Source: Afipia sp.
GTDB taxonomy: Bacteria > Pseudomonadota > Alphaproteobacteria > Rhizobiales > Xanthobacteraceae
NCBI GenBank assembly: GCA_017308575.1
Contig: JAFKEQ010000003.1
Span: 1-64,000, forward strand
Direction: 5' to 3'
Length of the DNA: 64,000 bases
Shown one piece after another: positions 43,301 to 51,825 of this stretch. Within the stretch, counting starts at the first letter, position 1. Every line of letters starts with the position of its first letter. The notes under the pieces were generated by a model that had not been told where the DNA came from, did no database searches, and saw only the letters and a list, made by a program, of their open reading frames with translations. The position numbers and the translations under genes are program-made.

Positions 43301-43568
43301 ACCCGTTGCGAGATAGCGAACGGGTGCTTTCAAGTCCGGGCATGCCGGAAAGAGCGGTTTCGAGAGGAATCGTGATCTGCTTTTCGACCTCCGTTGTCGA
43401 GAGTGCAGGCGCAAGCGTGTTGATCTGTACCTGATTGTTGGTGATGTCGGGCACCGCGTCGATCGGCAGACGCGTCAGTGCCATCATACCCAGCGCTGCG
43501 ACAATCCCGGTGACGACAAGAACGGCCCACCGCTGTGCGATGGAGAACGAGAGAAGGGCTTTGATCAT
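40323..43568 (-). CDS. Heavy-metal efflux RND transporter (CzcA/CusA family)
   Basis: The 1081-aa inner-membrane proton/metal antiporter starts MIKALLSFSIAQRWAVLVVT, with NNQVQINTLAPALSTTEVEKQITIPLE and the TM4 motif GALDFGLIVDGAVIITEN of the HME-RND group. Length and two large periplasmic loops are typical. The metal (Co/Zn/Cd or Cu/Ag) is not certain; DFGLIVDG favours the CzcA-like branch. It is 5 bp after the membrane-fusion gene. No outer-membrane factor gene is in the window. Confidence 0.93.
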   Translation of the reverse strand: MIKALLSFSIAQRWAVLVVTGIVAALGMMALTRLPIDAVPDITNNQVQINTLAPALSTTEVEKQITIPLETALSGMPGLESTRSLSRNGFSQITAIFDEKTDIYFARQQVSERLSAARSSLPPNTEPHMGPTSTGLGEIYMWTVRYGDSPKAESGHIGSQSDGSYITPEGQRLITAVEREAYLRTVQDWIVRPKIKSVPGVAGIDAIGGYTKQYQVQPDTARLASYGLSFADIAKALEENNVSRGARYIERNGEGIAVRSTGRIQTLEDLANVVVTTRGGRPIRIADIATTAIGGETRTGSASVNGHDAVIGTALMLIGGNSRTVAAAVDARLSELSRLLPPGIEIKPLLNRTQLVDATIHTVAKNLLEGAILVIIVLLVLLGNLRAALVAAVVIPVAMLMTAIGMVQGRISANLMSLGALDFGLIVDGAVIITENCLRHLAERQQRTGRLLTQAERLQTVRDAAREMIRPSVYGQAIIILVYVPLLSFTGVEGKMFEPMALTVILALASAFVLSLTLVPAAIAIFVTGHISEKDNSVVGWLKRHYEPLLRKTVVRPIPVIACAALLFFLSLVLLSRLGQEFIPSLDEKNIAINALRIPSTSLAESQRMQLQIEKTIANLPEVETVFSKTGTAEVASDPMPPNASDTFIILKPQHQWPDPSLTKEQLLRRITESLEKLPGQIYEFTQPIQMRFNELLAGIRGDIAVKIFGDEFEPMLRAANQVAATLRATRGAADVKVEQVNGLPTLDIAVNRAEIARLGLSVAAIQSVVGAAIGGQEAGMVFEGDRHFEIVVKLPEDRRADLEILRNLPVTLPASAPGAALQTVPLSRVADFRFIEGPNQISREQGKRRVVVTANVRGRDIASIVDEARSKIDQSVKLPPGSWISWGGQYENLASARARLTFVVPGCFVLIFLLLMSALGTARDAALVFSAVPLALTGGILALWLRGLPFSVSAAVGFIAVSGIAVLNGLVMLNAIRQIALTTDDVSATIEGALTRLRPVVMTALVAALGFVPMALATGTGAEVQRPLATVVIGGLLSATVLTLLVLPALIARYSNAIHAESERGKRDTNIVVTGLSRDN

Positions 43569-43573
43569 GGCTG

Positions 43574-44761
43574 TCAGTGCTCCGCCTCGCTCTTGCCAAG
43601 TTCGGCCTTGAGCGTGAAGGTGTTTGAGACGGCGATGATCTCGCCCGCGCTCACGCCAGCGACGATTTCCTGCAGTTGATCGTCTTCACGCCCGAGCTGC
43701 ACCTTGCGTGCAGCGAAGTCGTGTCCTTGTCTGACGAAAAGTGTCGGCGCGCCATCAACAGTCTGTAACGCAGCTTTGGGGACGGCGAGCACGGCACCGC
43801 GACTCGCGACAGGAACCTCGGCTGTGACGAACATGCCCGGCCGCCACCCGAATTTCTTGTTTTCCAGCGAGGCAATAACCCGGGCGGCGCGGGTATCTTT
43901 GTCGATCAAAGGGCTGACGAAGATGATTTTGGCAATATCCGAGGGGCCGTCGGGCCCCGCTGTGACATTGACCTCCGCTCCTTCGACGACCTTGCCCAGG
44001 TCATTTGGCGAAATGGCCAGATCGATCCAGACCTTGTCGAGATTGACGATGACGAAGAGTTCGCTTTCTTGTCCCTCGCGGCCGACCAAGGCTCCGAGGT
44101 CGACGCGTCGCTCTGCGATGCGACCGCTGATGGGAGCACGCAGGGACTGTTTGCGAAATTCCTCGATTGGAAGGTCTGGCAGTTGCTGGATTTCAGCGTC
44201 GTTCAATCCGAGCGCCAGCAATTTCTGACGCGCTGAATCCAGCCGGATGCGGGCGTCCTGTGCGGTCAACCGCGATTTGAGATACTCGTTCTCGGGATAC
44301 GAGCGAGACTCCCACAGCATCTTGTAACGTGCCGAAAGGGTTTGCTGCAGTTCGTTGGTCAGGCGCGCCGCGAGATATTCACTTTTCGCATCGGAGAGTT
44401 CGCGGCTCTCGAGAACGGCGACCACTTCATCTCTCTCGACCTGATCGCCAACGCGCTTGCGCAACTCAGTGACAGTGGCCAGGACGCGCACCGCGACCCG
44501 GCCAATGCGGTCGGCATCGGGGACGATGGTGCCCGGCGCGAGGAAATGCTCTTTCAATTGGAAGGTCGCGACCGGGGCTACCTCGATCCGCGCTGCGGCC
44601 ATTTGTTCGTCGGTGAGCGGGATATGCCCATCCGCATGCCCGGCCGCTGCGGTCTGTGGGGGATCCTGTGGTGAAACATGCTTGGATCGCCAGTTGATCG
44701 CCGTGATGGCGGTCATGAGTCCCAATGCGGCAAGCGCCGCCCAGATATATGTGCGTTTCAT
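43574..44761 (-). CDS. RND efflux periplasmic adaptor (CzcB-like)
   Basis: The 395-aa protein has a single N-terminal membrane segment (YIWAALAALGLMTAITAI), a lipoyl-like domain (GRVAVRVLATVTELRKRVGDQVERDEVVAVLES), a helical hairpin and a barrel (RAPISGRIAERRVDLGALVGREGQESELFVIVNLDKVWIDLAI). This is the HlyD/CzcB architecture linking the pump to the outer membrane. His residues around 43-47 (GHADGHIPL) could bind metal. Confidence 0.92.
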   Translation of the reverse strand: MKRTYIWAALAALGLMTAITAINWRSKHVSPQDPPQTAAAGHADGHIPLTDEQMAAARIEVAPVATFQLKEHFLAPGTIVPDADRIGRVAVRVLATVTELRKRVGDQVERDEVVAVLESRELSDAKSEYLAARLTNELQQTLSARYKMLWESRSYPENEYLKSRLTAQDARIRLDSARQKLLALGLNDAEIQQLPDLPIEEFRKQSLRAPISGRIAERRVDLGALVGREGQESELFVIVNLDKVWIDLAISPNDLGKVVEGAEVNVTAGPDGPSDIAKIIFVSPLIDKDTRAARVIASLENKKFGWRPGMFVTAEVPVASRGAVLAVPKAALQTVDGAPTLFVRQGHDFAARKVQLGREDDQLQEIVAGVSAGEIIAVSNTFTLKAELGKSEAEH

Positions 44762-44854
44762 GTAATCCGTTCCGCCCGCCGCAGGCGCGATGCCTGCGTG
44801 GCTGGTTGTCGTTCAAGCTTTGGAAGAACGGCGCGAAGCGGCCGCCATGCGATG

Positions 44855-45217
44855 CTAGGCGCGGGGCGGTTTGAACGGAGAATCCAGCGCTGCAATCGTC
44901 CGAGGGACGTCTTGACACCAGCTCGGCTTCACCCTGACATCGCGTATGGTGGCAACGCTGACGGGATGTGCGACGTCGCCGAGCAGATGGAACATGCAGT
45001 GATCGGCCGCCTGATGCTGCGGCAGCGACTGCGGTGCCGACTGAGATTGTTCGGCATTCACAGAAATCTCAGATGACCCCTGACGGATTTCTGTTTCGCA
45101 CGCCGAAGCGTGGAAGATTGACAGGATCATCGCAAACGACAGCAGGCAAGCGACCATGCTCCGCCATGGGCGAAGTCTTGTGGTTGCGCGTTGATCTGTT
45201 CCGCGTGTCGGTGCCAT
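44855..45217 (-). CDS. Small periplasmic protein of metal-efflux operon (CzcI-like)
   Basis: The 120-aa protein (start at 45217, or at MVACLLSFAMILSIF inside) has a signal peptide and a short mature part with CETEIRQ, HQAADHCMFHLLGDVAHP and a final Cys. The length and position, before the adaptor gene, match the small regulatory/metal-binding proteins of czc operons. No strong ribosome site is visible at either start. Confidence 0.6.
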   Translation of the reverse strand: MAPTRGTDQRATTRLRPWRSMVACLLSFAMILSIFHASACETEIRQGSSEISVNAEQSQSAPQSLPQHQAADHCMFHLLGDVAHPVSVATIRDVRVKPSWCQDVPRTIAALDSPFKPPRA

Positions 45218-45365
45218 GGCTCAACACTATCTGAGCTCGACATCGATGTCATCATTGCCCTGACGCAATGTTATAACACTCAGCGAAAACGCCATCGACT
45301 CACCGATGCTGAATTTCATCGTGCGATGTAGATCAGTTGATAGTGCGTTGATCTGCCCGTCGCTG

Positions 45366-46142
45366 CTACCCCAGCATCTGCGTATCGCCGCAAATGGAAA
45401 TGGCTTGACCTGAAATGGTCTTGCCGCGTGGGCTGCACATGAAGACGATCTGATCCGCAAGCTGCTGCGGCGTCACGTAATCCTTGATCGACGTGTAGGA
45501 AAACGCCGTCCGCTCCATCTCGGCAAACGAGATGCCGCGCTGTTGCGCCTTCGCTTCAAGTACGCGGCGCTGCCGGTCGCCGGCCACAAGGCCCGGCAAA
45601 ATCGCGTTGACGCGGATATTGTCCGGGCCAAGTTCAATGGCAAGTGATTTGGTGAATCCGATCACGCCCCATTTGGCGGCGGCATAAGGCGCGCGCATCG
45701 CGAAACCGAGGCGCCCGGCAGCCGATGAGATATTCACGATGGAGGCATTCTTGCTCTGGCGCAGGAGGGGAACGGCGAGCCGCGCGCAGTTGAACTGCCC
45801 GGTGAGACATATCTCAAGACAGCGGTCCCAGTCCTCCGGGTTCATCTCGTCGACTTTCGCGGTCGGCCCGGCGACACCTGCGTTATTGACCAGCACATCC
45901 AGTCCGCCGAGCGTCCTTGTGGCATCCGCGAACATTGTTTTGACCGCGGCGCGGTCCGAAACATCGCAGATGGATTGCGTGATGGTGAGATCGCTGGTCT
46001 TGAGCGCGGCGAGGGCCGCCGTGTCCACGTCGCAGATGTGAACTTTCGCGCCTTCCTCTGCGAAGGCACGCGCGACGGCGAGCCCGATGCCGTTGGCGCC
46101 CGCCGTTACCAGCACACGCAATCCCTTGATATCGAGGTTCAT
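45366..46142 (-). CDS. Short-chain dehydrogenase/reductase
   Basis: The 258-aa NAD(P)-dependent enzyme has the cofactor motif VTAGANGIGLAVARAF, NNAG, ISSAAG with the catalytic Ser, and YAAAKWG with Tyr and Lys. The Asp in ICDVDT after beta-2 suggests NAD. The ATG at 46142 has GGAG upstream; the open frame extends back into the regulator gene without need. It lies 22 bp after the GntR gene, so the two are probably co-transcribed. Substrate unknown; location suggests a hydroxy-acid or alcohol of the adjoining pathway. Confidence 0.88.
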   Translation of the reverse strand: MNLDIKGLRVLVTAGANGIGLAVARAFAEEGAKVHICDVDTAALAALKTSDLTITQSICDVSDRAAVKTMFADATRTLGGLDVLVNNAGVAGPTAKVDEMNPEDWDRCLEICLTGQFNCARLAVPLLRQSKNASIVNISSAAGRLGFAMRAPYAAAKWGVIGFTKSLAIELGPDNIRVNAILPGLVAGDRQRRVLEAKAQQRGISFAEMERTAFSYTSIKDYVTPQQLADQIVFMCSPRGKTISGQAISICGDTQMLG

Positions 46143-46164
46143 ATCGTCTCCGAGGACTTGATGA

Positions 46165-46863
46165 TTATTCGGCGAGTCCGCCGCGGGACAAGATGACTTC
46201 AGCGGCGTTTTTGATGTCAGCAGCGATGCCGTCGCGTGCGCCGGCTGCATCGCCCGCCTTGATCGCAGCAAGCACCCGGGCATGAAAGCGGACAGCGTCG
46301 CCCTTCGCCAGCCGTTCGGGATTGGCGCGCAGGTCAAGGTTGATGACCGGGCCGACCTTGAGCCAGAGCGCGCGGATGATGTCGACGAGGATCGGCGAAT
46401 GCGACGCTTCATAGACTGCGAAGTGGAAGGACTTGTTGAATTCCACCGCGCGGGGCAGATCGGGCTTCGCAGCGCGGCTTTCGGAACGCATCGCGGCTTC
46501 GGCGCGGGAAATGGCTTTCACATCCGCAGCATGGCGATTTTGCGCGGCGGTCGCGGCGGCATGACCTTCAATGGCGATGCGGGCTTGTGTCAGATCGCGA
46601 AATTGGGTGGCCGTCATCAGCCGGACACGCACCGCGCGATTCGGCGTGACCTCCAGCGCACCGTCGGCGACAAGGCGCGAAACCGCCTCGCGCACCGGCA
46701 TGATGGACACGCCGAGCACTTCAGCGGTCTGGCGCAGCGAGATTTTTTCGCCCGGCGCCATGCGGCCGGACATCAGAAGCTCGGAGAGTTGAGCATAGGT
46801 GCGCCCGCCCAGTGTCTGCCGGTCAAGCGGCTCAACCAGTTCAAATGCGGCGGGGCGGTTCAT
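46165..46863 (-). CDS. GntR-family regulator (FadR/FCD type)
   Basis: The 232-aa protein has an N-terminal winged helix (KISLRQTAEVLGVSIMPVREAVSRLVADGALEV) and an all-helical FCD ligand domain with metal-type residues (ENFNKSFHFAVYEAS, RFHARVLAAIKAGD). It is divergent from the ABC transporter operon, and a palindrome in the 176-bp gap is a likely operator. It probably controls both the SDR and the transporter/BKACE genes in response to a pathway acid. Confidence 0.88.
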   Translation of the reverse strand: MNRPAAFELVEPLDRQTLGGRTYAQLSELLMSGRMAPGEKISLRQTAEVLGVSIMPVREAVSRLVADGALEVTPNRAVRVRLMTATQFRDLTQARIAIEGHAAATAAQNRHAADVKAISRAEAAMRSESRAAKPDLPRAVEFNKSFHFAVYEASHSPILVDIIRALWLKVGPVINLDLRANPERLAKGDAVRFHARVLAAIKAGDAAGARDGIAADIKNAAEVILSRGGLAE

Positions 46864-46938
46864 GACCGTTGATCCTGCAGGCGGACAAATAATGCAACAA
46901 GGGACTCGACAAGCTGATCATCGTTTGTCAGTCTAAGT

Positions 46939-46953
46939 GTGATCACAGATCAC
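46939..46953. promoter_or_regulatory. Candidate GntR operator palindrome
   Basis: GTGATCACAGATCAC is a perfect 6+3+6 palindrome; TGTGATCACA within it is also self-complementary. It lies about 76 bp before the GntR start and 87 bp before the binding-protein gene, in the middle of their divergent promoter region. Binding by the GntR protein is inferred. Confidence 0.45.
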
Positions 46954-47039
46954 GGCAAGCGATATAAGCGCGGATCAATCGCGTACCGCCGGGCCGGAAA
47001 TAAGCGCCGCAAAAGGCGGCCGTCACAGGGAGGAAGCTT

Positions 47040-48296
47040 ATGTCGATCAACGATAATGTTACGCGACGCCGCTTGCTAAAGACCGCCGGCGGCCTCGCGC
47101 TGGTGTCCGGACTGTCCGCGCCGTCGGTTCTGCTGGCACAGTCATCCGATGTCATTCGCTTCGGCCATCTTACGCCGCGCACCGGATTCCTCGGCCCGCT
47201 CGGCGAATACGGTGTGATGGCCGCCGACCTTGCGGTCGAGGAAATCAATGCGGCCGGTGGCGTCATGGGCCGCAAGCTCGAACTGCTGAAGGAAGACTCG
47301 GTCAATCCGCAGACCGCCTCCACCAAGGCGGAGCGCATGATCGAGCGCGACAAGGTCGCCTGCATCATCGGCGAGATTTCGTCCGCTTCCGTTCTCACCA
47401 TCGCGCAGGTCGCCCAGCGCAACAAGACGCTGTACATCAACACTGGCGGCAACGCCGATTCCGTGCGCGGCGCCGACTGCAAGCGCTATATGTTCCATGT
47501 CGAGTCGCAGAACTCGATGTATGTGAAGTCGGTGGGCCGATCGTTCCTGAAGGAAGGTCTGGTCAAGGGCAAGAAGTGGTATTCGCTGACGGCGGATTAC
47601 GCTTTCGGTCACGACCTGCTGCGCGTCGCCAAGCGCTTCATGGAAGGCAATGGCGGCCAGTTCGCCGGTGACGATCTGGTGCCGACCGACGCGACGGACT
47701 TTTCGGCCTATCTGCTCAAGATCCGTGATGCCAAGCCGGACCTTGTGGTGATCAATCTCTCTGGCAATCAGATCACCAACTTCCTCAAGCAGTATGCGGA
47801 ATTCGGTCTGACCTTCCCGGTCGCGGGCTTCGGCTTCGACACCGCGCTCGCATGGGCCGCGGGCAAGGGCAATTTCGTCGGCACCTGGCCGGTGGTCTGG
47901 CATCACCTGCTCGATACGCCCGGCACCAAGAAGTTCGTGGCGGCCTTCACCAAGAAATACGGCAAGCCGCCGGAGAACCAGGCCTGGGGTGACTACATGG
48001 CGCTCAAGATCATCGCGCAGTCGATGAACGAGTTGAAGTCGGCCGACTCGACCAAGATGGTCGAACATTTCGAGAAGGGCGCGAAGTTCGACCTGCTGAA
48101 GACCCGCGAGGGCTACTTCCGCGCGTCGGACCACCAGCTCATGCACGAGATGTATGCCATCACCGCTCTGCCGGCGGACAAGGTCAAGAACCAGTGGGAC
48201 ATCTTCACTTCGTCCGGCCCCGTGCCCGGACCTGATGAGAGTCTCGAAGTGATCGCGGCGACCAAAGAAGAGAACAGCTGCACGTTCCCGACTTAA
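47040..48296 (+). CDS. ABC solute-binding protein (branched-chain amino acid/amide type)
   Basis: The 418-aa protein has a Tat-type signal peptide (TRRRLLKTAGGLALVSGLSAPSVLLAQ) and the LivK fold: IRFGHLTPRTGFLGPLGEYGVMAADLAVEEINAAGGVMGRKLEL. AGGGAGG precedes the ATG. It is the first gene of an operon encoding a complete uptake system. A hairpin (48309-48337) follows its stop, which usually favours higher expression of the binding protein than of the membrane parts. Confidence 0.92.
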   Translation: MSINDNVTRRRLLKTAGGLALVSGLSAPSVLLAQSSDVIRFGHLTPRTGFLGPLGEYGVMAADLAVEEINAAGGVMGRKLELLKEDSVNPQTASTKAERMIERDKVACIIGEISSASVLTIAQVAQRNKTLYINTGGNADSVRGADCKRYMFHVESQNSMYVKSVGRSFLKEGLVKGKKWYSLTADYAFGHDLLRVAKRFMEGNGGQFAGDDLVPTDATDFSAYLLKIRDAKPDLVVINLSGNQITNFLKQYAEFGLTFPVAGFGFDTALAWAAGKGNFVGTWPVVWHHLLDTPGTKKFVAAFTKKYGKPPENQAWGDYMALKIIAQSMNELKSADSTKMVEHFEKGAKFDLLKTREGYFRASDHQLMHEMYAITALPADKVKNQWDIFTSSGPVPGPDESLEVIAATKEENSCTFPT

Positions 48297-48308
48297 GGCC
48301 AACTCGGT

Positions 48309-48337
48309 GCGGTCTTCCGGGATATCCGGGAGACCGC
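48309..48337 (+). other. mRNA hairpin between binding protein and permease genes
   Basis: GCGGTCTTCCGG and CCGGGAGACCGC form a 12-bp stem (one G.T) around a GATAT loop. There is no U-run, so it is more likely an RNA-stabilising or partial-termination hairpin than a full terminator, as often seen after ABC binding-protein genes. Confidence 0.6.
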
Positions 48338-48398
48338 GCTCTTCCGTTCACCTGCCTTGCGCACTCCGCGCGAGGTCGATCCGTCGCGGGGCAAATCC

Positions 48399-49277
48399 AT
48401 GTCCGCCATGCTCCTTGCACAGCAGGTTCTCAACGGTCTGCTTGATGGCGTTTACTATCTCCTTATCGCGCTCGGCCTGTCGCTGATCTTTTCGCTCGGC
48501 GGCATCGTCAATCTCGCGCACGGCGCTTTCTTCGCGATCGGTGCTTATCTCACGCTGGTCATCTCTCCCTACCTCGGATTCAGTGGTGCGTTCGTGCTCT
48601 CGCCCGTAGCTGTCGCGCTACTGGGCATCGTGATCGAGAGGTTGCTCTTCCGCCGGTTCTATCGCGCCGATCCGATTCTTTCGCTGCTGCTGACGTTCGG
48701 ACTCGCGATGGTTGCCGAACAGGCGTTGCGCATGATCTTTGGCGCGCCGCCGTTGTCGTATTCCATACCGCCTGCGTTGCGGGGGCAGGTGGCGATCGGC
48801 TCCTTCATCTATTCCTTCTATCGCGTGGTGCTGCTCGGTGTCGCCGTCGCCTGCGTTGCGGGACTGTGGTTCCTCCTGCGCAAGACCGCCTTCGGCCGTG
48901 TGGTGCGCGCGGGCGTGCAGAATCCCGACATGGTCGGCGCGCTCGGCATTTCGCTGCAGCCTTATATGTCGGCCGTCGCCGCGCTCGGCATCGGTCTTGC
49001 GGGACTCGCGGGCGTGCTGCTTGCGCCGATCTATGCGATCCATCCGGCGATGGGCAACGAAATCATCACACCGGCCTTCGTGGTGGTGGTGATCGGCGGC
49101 CTTGGCTCGTTCTGGGGTGTCGTTGCGGCCGCCATTCTGGTCGGGGTTGTGAAGGGCGTGATGGTCGGCATCGGCTATTCGGCCGCATCCACCGCTGCGA
49201 TCTATTTCCTCATGCTTCTTGTGCTGCTGTTCAGGCCACGCGGTCTGTTCGGCGAACGCATTGTCCGCTTCGAGTGA
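48399..49277 (+). CDS. Branched-chain amino acid-type ABC permease (LivH)
   Basis: This 292-aa integral membrane protein has about 8 helices and the LivH pattern LNGLLDGVYYLLIALGLSLIFSLGGIVNLAHGAFFAIGAYLT. It also has the EAA-like loop FGRVVRAGVQNPDMVGALGI. The ATG at 48399 (MSAMLLAQQ) is chosen over an upstream in-frame start within the leader. Its partner LivM domain is encoded 11 nt downstream in a fused gene. Confidence 0.92.
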   Translation: MSAMLLAQQVLNGLLDGVYYLLIALGLSLIFSLGGIVNLAHGAFFAIGAYLTLVISPYLGFSGAFVLSPVAVALLGIVIERLLFRRFYRADPILSLLLTFGLAMVAEQALRMIFGAPPLSYSIPPALRGQVAIGSFIYSFYRVVLLGVAVACVAGLWFLLRKTAFGRVVRAGVQNPDMVGALGISLQPYMSAVAALGIGLAGLAGVLLAPIYAIHPAMGNEIITPAFVVVVIGGLGSFWGVVAAAILVGVVKGVMVGIGYSAASTAAIYFLMLLVLLFRPRGLFGERIVRFE

Positions 49278-49288
49278 GGCCACCCGTC

Positions 49289-51808
49289 ATGCTCAAGCGC
49301 ATTCCCGTTCCGCTGATCATTGCTGCCGTCGGTCTTCTCATCCTCCCATCGACGCTGCTCGCGCTCGGCCTCACCGTGACCTCCGCGACGGAGGTGGTGG
49401 TGTTCGGCGTCGCCTGCATGGCGCTGAACATTCTGGTTGGCCACACCGGGCTCGTATCCTTCGGCCATGGCGCCTGGTTCGGCTTCGCGGCCTATGCGGC
49501 GGCGCTGCTCCAGCGCGACTTGATGCCGAATTCGCTTGTCGGCCCTGTGATCGGCGGTCTTCTGATCACCATGGCTGTCGCGCTGCCGTTCGGTTATCTC
49601 ATTCTGCGTCGGCGTGGCGTCTATTTCTCGCTGCTGACCCTGGCGCTGGCGGCGATGCTCTACACGGTGTCGTTCCGCTGGACCGATGTGACCGGCGGCG
49701 AAAACGGCCTCGGCGGCATCGTCCGTCCCGTCCTCGCGGGCTTCGATCTCGATTCGTCGATGACATACTACTGGTTCGTCGCGCTGATCGCCTTCATCGT
49801 GCTTGTACTGCTCTGGCGCTTCCACAACTCAACCGTGGGATCGGTTCTGGTGGCGGTGCGCGAGAACGAACAGCGCGCGCGGTTTCTTGGCTATGCGACC
49901 AACCGCTACAAGCTGGCGGCATTCACCCTGTCTGCGACGCTGACGGGACTTGCGGGCATTCTGCTGCTGTTCAAGAATCGCATGACCTCCGCCGATCCTG
50001 TCTCGGTGGCGTTCTCCGGCGAACTGCTGGCCATGGTCGTGATCGGCGGCATGCGCAGTTTCCTCGGCCCCGCGCTCGGTGCGCTGTTCTACATTCTGTT
50101 CCGTGAATTTCTTGGCATTTACACCGAGAATTGGCTGCTCTGGCTTGGCCTCGTCTTTGTCGGTTTCATCGTCTTCTCGCCAACCGGCCTGATTGGCGTC
50201 GGTGAAAAGCTGCTGGCGCCGTTCCGTAAGAAGGTCACCGGAGACGCCGCAATGGCCGCGCGGAAGGTCGAAGCGCTGCCGCTGCCGGAATTTCTGCGGC
50301 CCAAGGCCATGATCGACGGGCCGGTGCTGGCCGCGCGTGACATGGTCAAGAGCTTCGGCGGCATCAAGGCGGTGCAGGGCATCAACATCTCGATTGCAGA
50401 CCGCACGCTGCATGCGTTGATCGGGCCGAATGGCGCGGGCAAGACCACGGCGTTCAACCTGCTGTCCGGCATGTTCCCGCCGGACGAGGGCGAGGCCACG
50501 CTGATGGGCAAGCCCATCGCCGGCCACACACCCGAGCAGATCGCTGAAGCGGGCATCGGCCGCTCGTTCCAGATCACCAACCTGTTTCCGGAACTGAGCG
50601 TCGGCGAGAACATCCGCCTCGCAGTGCAGGCGCGGCATCCGCGCCGGTTTGATCCGTTCACCAACGCGCTATCGATTGACGACATCAACCGTGAAACCGG
50701 CGAGGTGATCCGCTACCTCGGCCTTGCCGGGATCGAGAAGGCGCAGGCCGGCGCGCTGTCCTATGGCGGCCAGCGGCTGCTCGACATGGGCGTGGCGCTG
50801 GCCACCGCGCCACGCGTGCTGCTGCTGGACGAGCCGCTCGCGGGCCTTGCCGCCGCCGAGCGCGAGCGTATCGGCGCGATCATCAAGCGCATCTCGACGG
50901 ACCTGCCGGTGCTGCTGGTGGAGCATGATATCGACCGCGTGTTCCAGTTGGCCGATCATGTCACGGTGATGAACGAGGGCCGCGTGCTGCTCGACGGCAC
51001 GGTTGAAGATGCGCGCACCAGCAAGAAGGTGCAGGAAATCTACATCGGTTCCGGTGCTGCCGCCGTCGCCGCGAAGCCACGCGAGACATCGGCCAAGAGC
51101 AGCGCGCTGCTGACAGTGAACGGCGTCAACACGTTCTATGGCAAGAGCCACATTCTCAACGATGTCGGCTTCACCCTGCATAATAATGAGATCATCGCGC
51201 TGCTGGGCCGTAACGGCGCGGGCAAGTCGACGCTTCTTAAGACGCTTGTGGGCATCGCGCCTGCTTCCACCGGATCGATCAACCTTGCCGGGAGCGAATT
51301 GATCGGCCGCTCGTCCGCCGAATGCGCGCGTCTCGGCATCGGTTATGTGCCGCAGGGGCGCGGTCTGTTCGCGGGCATGAGCGTCGAGCACAATCTCGAA
51401 CTCGGCGGTCTGAAACGGCAGACCGGCAACGGCGTGCACTGGACCCGCGAGCGCATCTACGATTATTTCCCGCGCATCCGCGAGCGGCTGGACAGTCCAG
51501 CGGATTATCTTTCCGGCGGCGAACAGCAAATGGTGGCCGTGGCCCGCGCGCTGTCCGGCGACGTGCGGGTGCTGCTGCTGGACGAGCCGTTCGAGGGCCT
51601 CGCGCCTGCCGTGGTCGAGCAACTGTTCGAGACGTTCGATCGTCTGCGTAACGAAGTTGCGATCATCATTGTTGATCATCATCTTGATCTCGCGCTGGCG
51701 CTGTCGGATACGACGGTGGCGCTGGAGCGCGGACGTATCATGCATGAGGGCCCGTCGAAGGCGCTGCGCGACGATCTCGATCTGCGGCGCAAGGTGTTGT
51801 GGCTTTAA
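49289..51808 (+). CDS. LivM-LivG-LivF triple fusion ABC transporter protein
   Basis: One 839-aa polypeptide combines three normally separate subunits. Residues about 1-310 are a LivM permease (VVVFGVACMALNILVGHTGLVSFGHGAWFGFAAY). Residues about 340-600 are a LivG ATPase (Walker A GPNGAGKTT, signature LSYGGQ, Walker B VLLLDEPLAG). Residues about 605-839 are a LivF ATPase (GRNGAGKST, LSGGEQQ, VLLLDEPFEG, final D-loop DHHLDLALAL). The frame is continuous with linkers at residues 315-340 and 590-605. Together with the binding protein and LivH it makes a full importer from three genes. The substrate is unknown, but the linked genes suggest a carnitine-like or keto-acid compound. Confidence 0.92.
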   Translation: MLKRIPVPLIIAAVGLLILPSTLLALGLTVTSATEVVVFGVACMALNILVGHTGLVSFGHGAWFGFAAYAAALLQRDLMPNSLVGPVIGGLLITMAVALPFGYLILRRRGVYFSLLTLALAAMLYTVSFRWTDVTGGENGLGGIVRPVLAGFDLDSSMTYYWFVALIAFIVLVLLWRFHNSTVGSVLVAVRENEQRARFLGYATNRYKLAAFTLSATLTGLAGILLLFKNRMTSADPVSVAFSGELLAMVVIGGMRSFLGPALGALFYILFREFLGIYTENWLLWLGLVFVGFIVFSPTGLIGVGEKLLAPFRKKVTGDAAMAARKVEALPLPEFLRPKAMIDGPVLAARDMVKSFGGIKAVQGINISIADRTLHALIGPNGAGKTTAFNLLSGMFPPDEGEATLMGKPIAGHTPEQIAEAGIGRSFQITNLFPELSVGENIRLAVQARHPRRFDPFTNALSIDDINRETGEVIRYLGLAGIEKAQAGALSYGGQRLLDMGVALATAPRVLLLDEPLAGLAAAERERIGAIIKRISTDLPVLLVEHDIDRVFQLADHVTVMNEGRVLLDGTVEDARTSKKVQEIYIGSGAAAVAAKPRETSAKSSALLTVNGVNTFYGKSHILNDVGFTLHNNEIIALLGRNGAGKSTLLKTLVGIAPASTGSINLAGSELIGRSSAECARLGIGYVPQGRGLFAGMSVEHNLELGGLKRQTGNGVHWTRERIYDYFPRIRERLDSPADYLSGGEQQMVAVARALSGDVRVLLLDEPFEGLAPAVVEQLFETFDRLRNEVAIIIVDHHLDLALALSDTTVALERGRIMHEGPSKALRDDLDLRRKVLWL

Positions 51809-51825
51809 CGGCGAAAGAAGAAACC

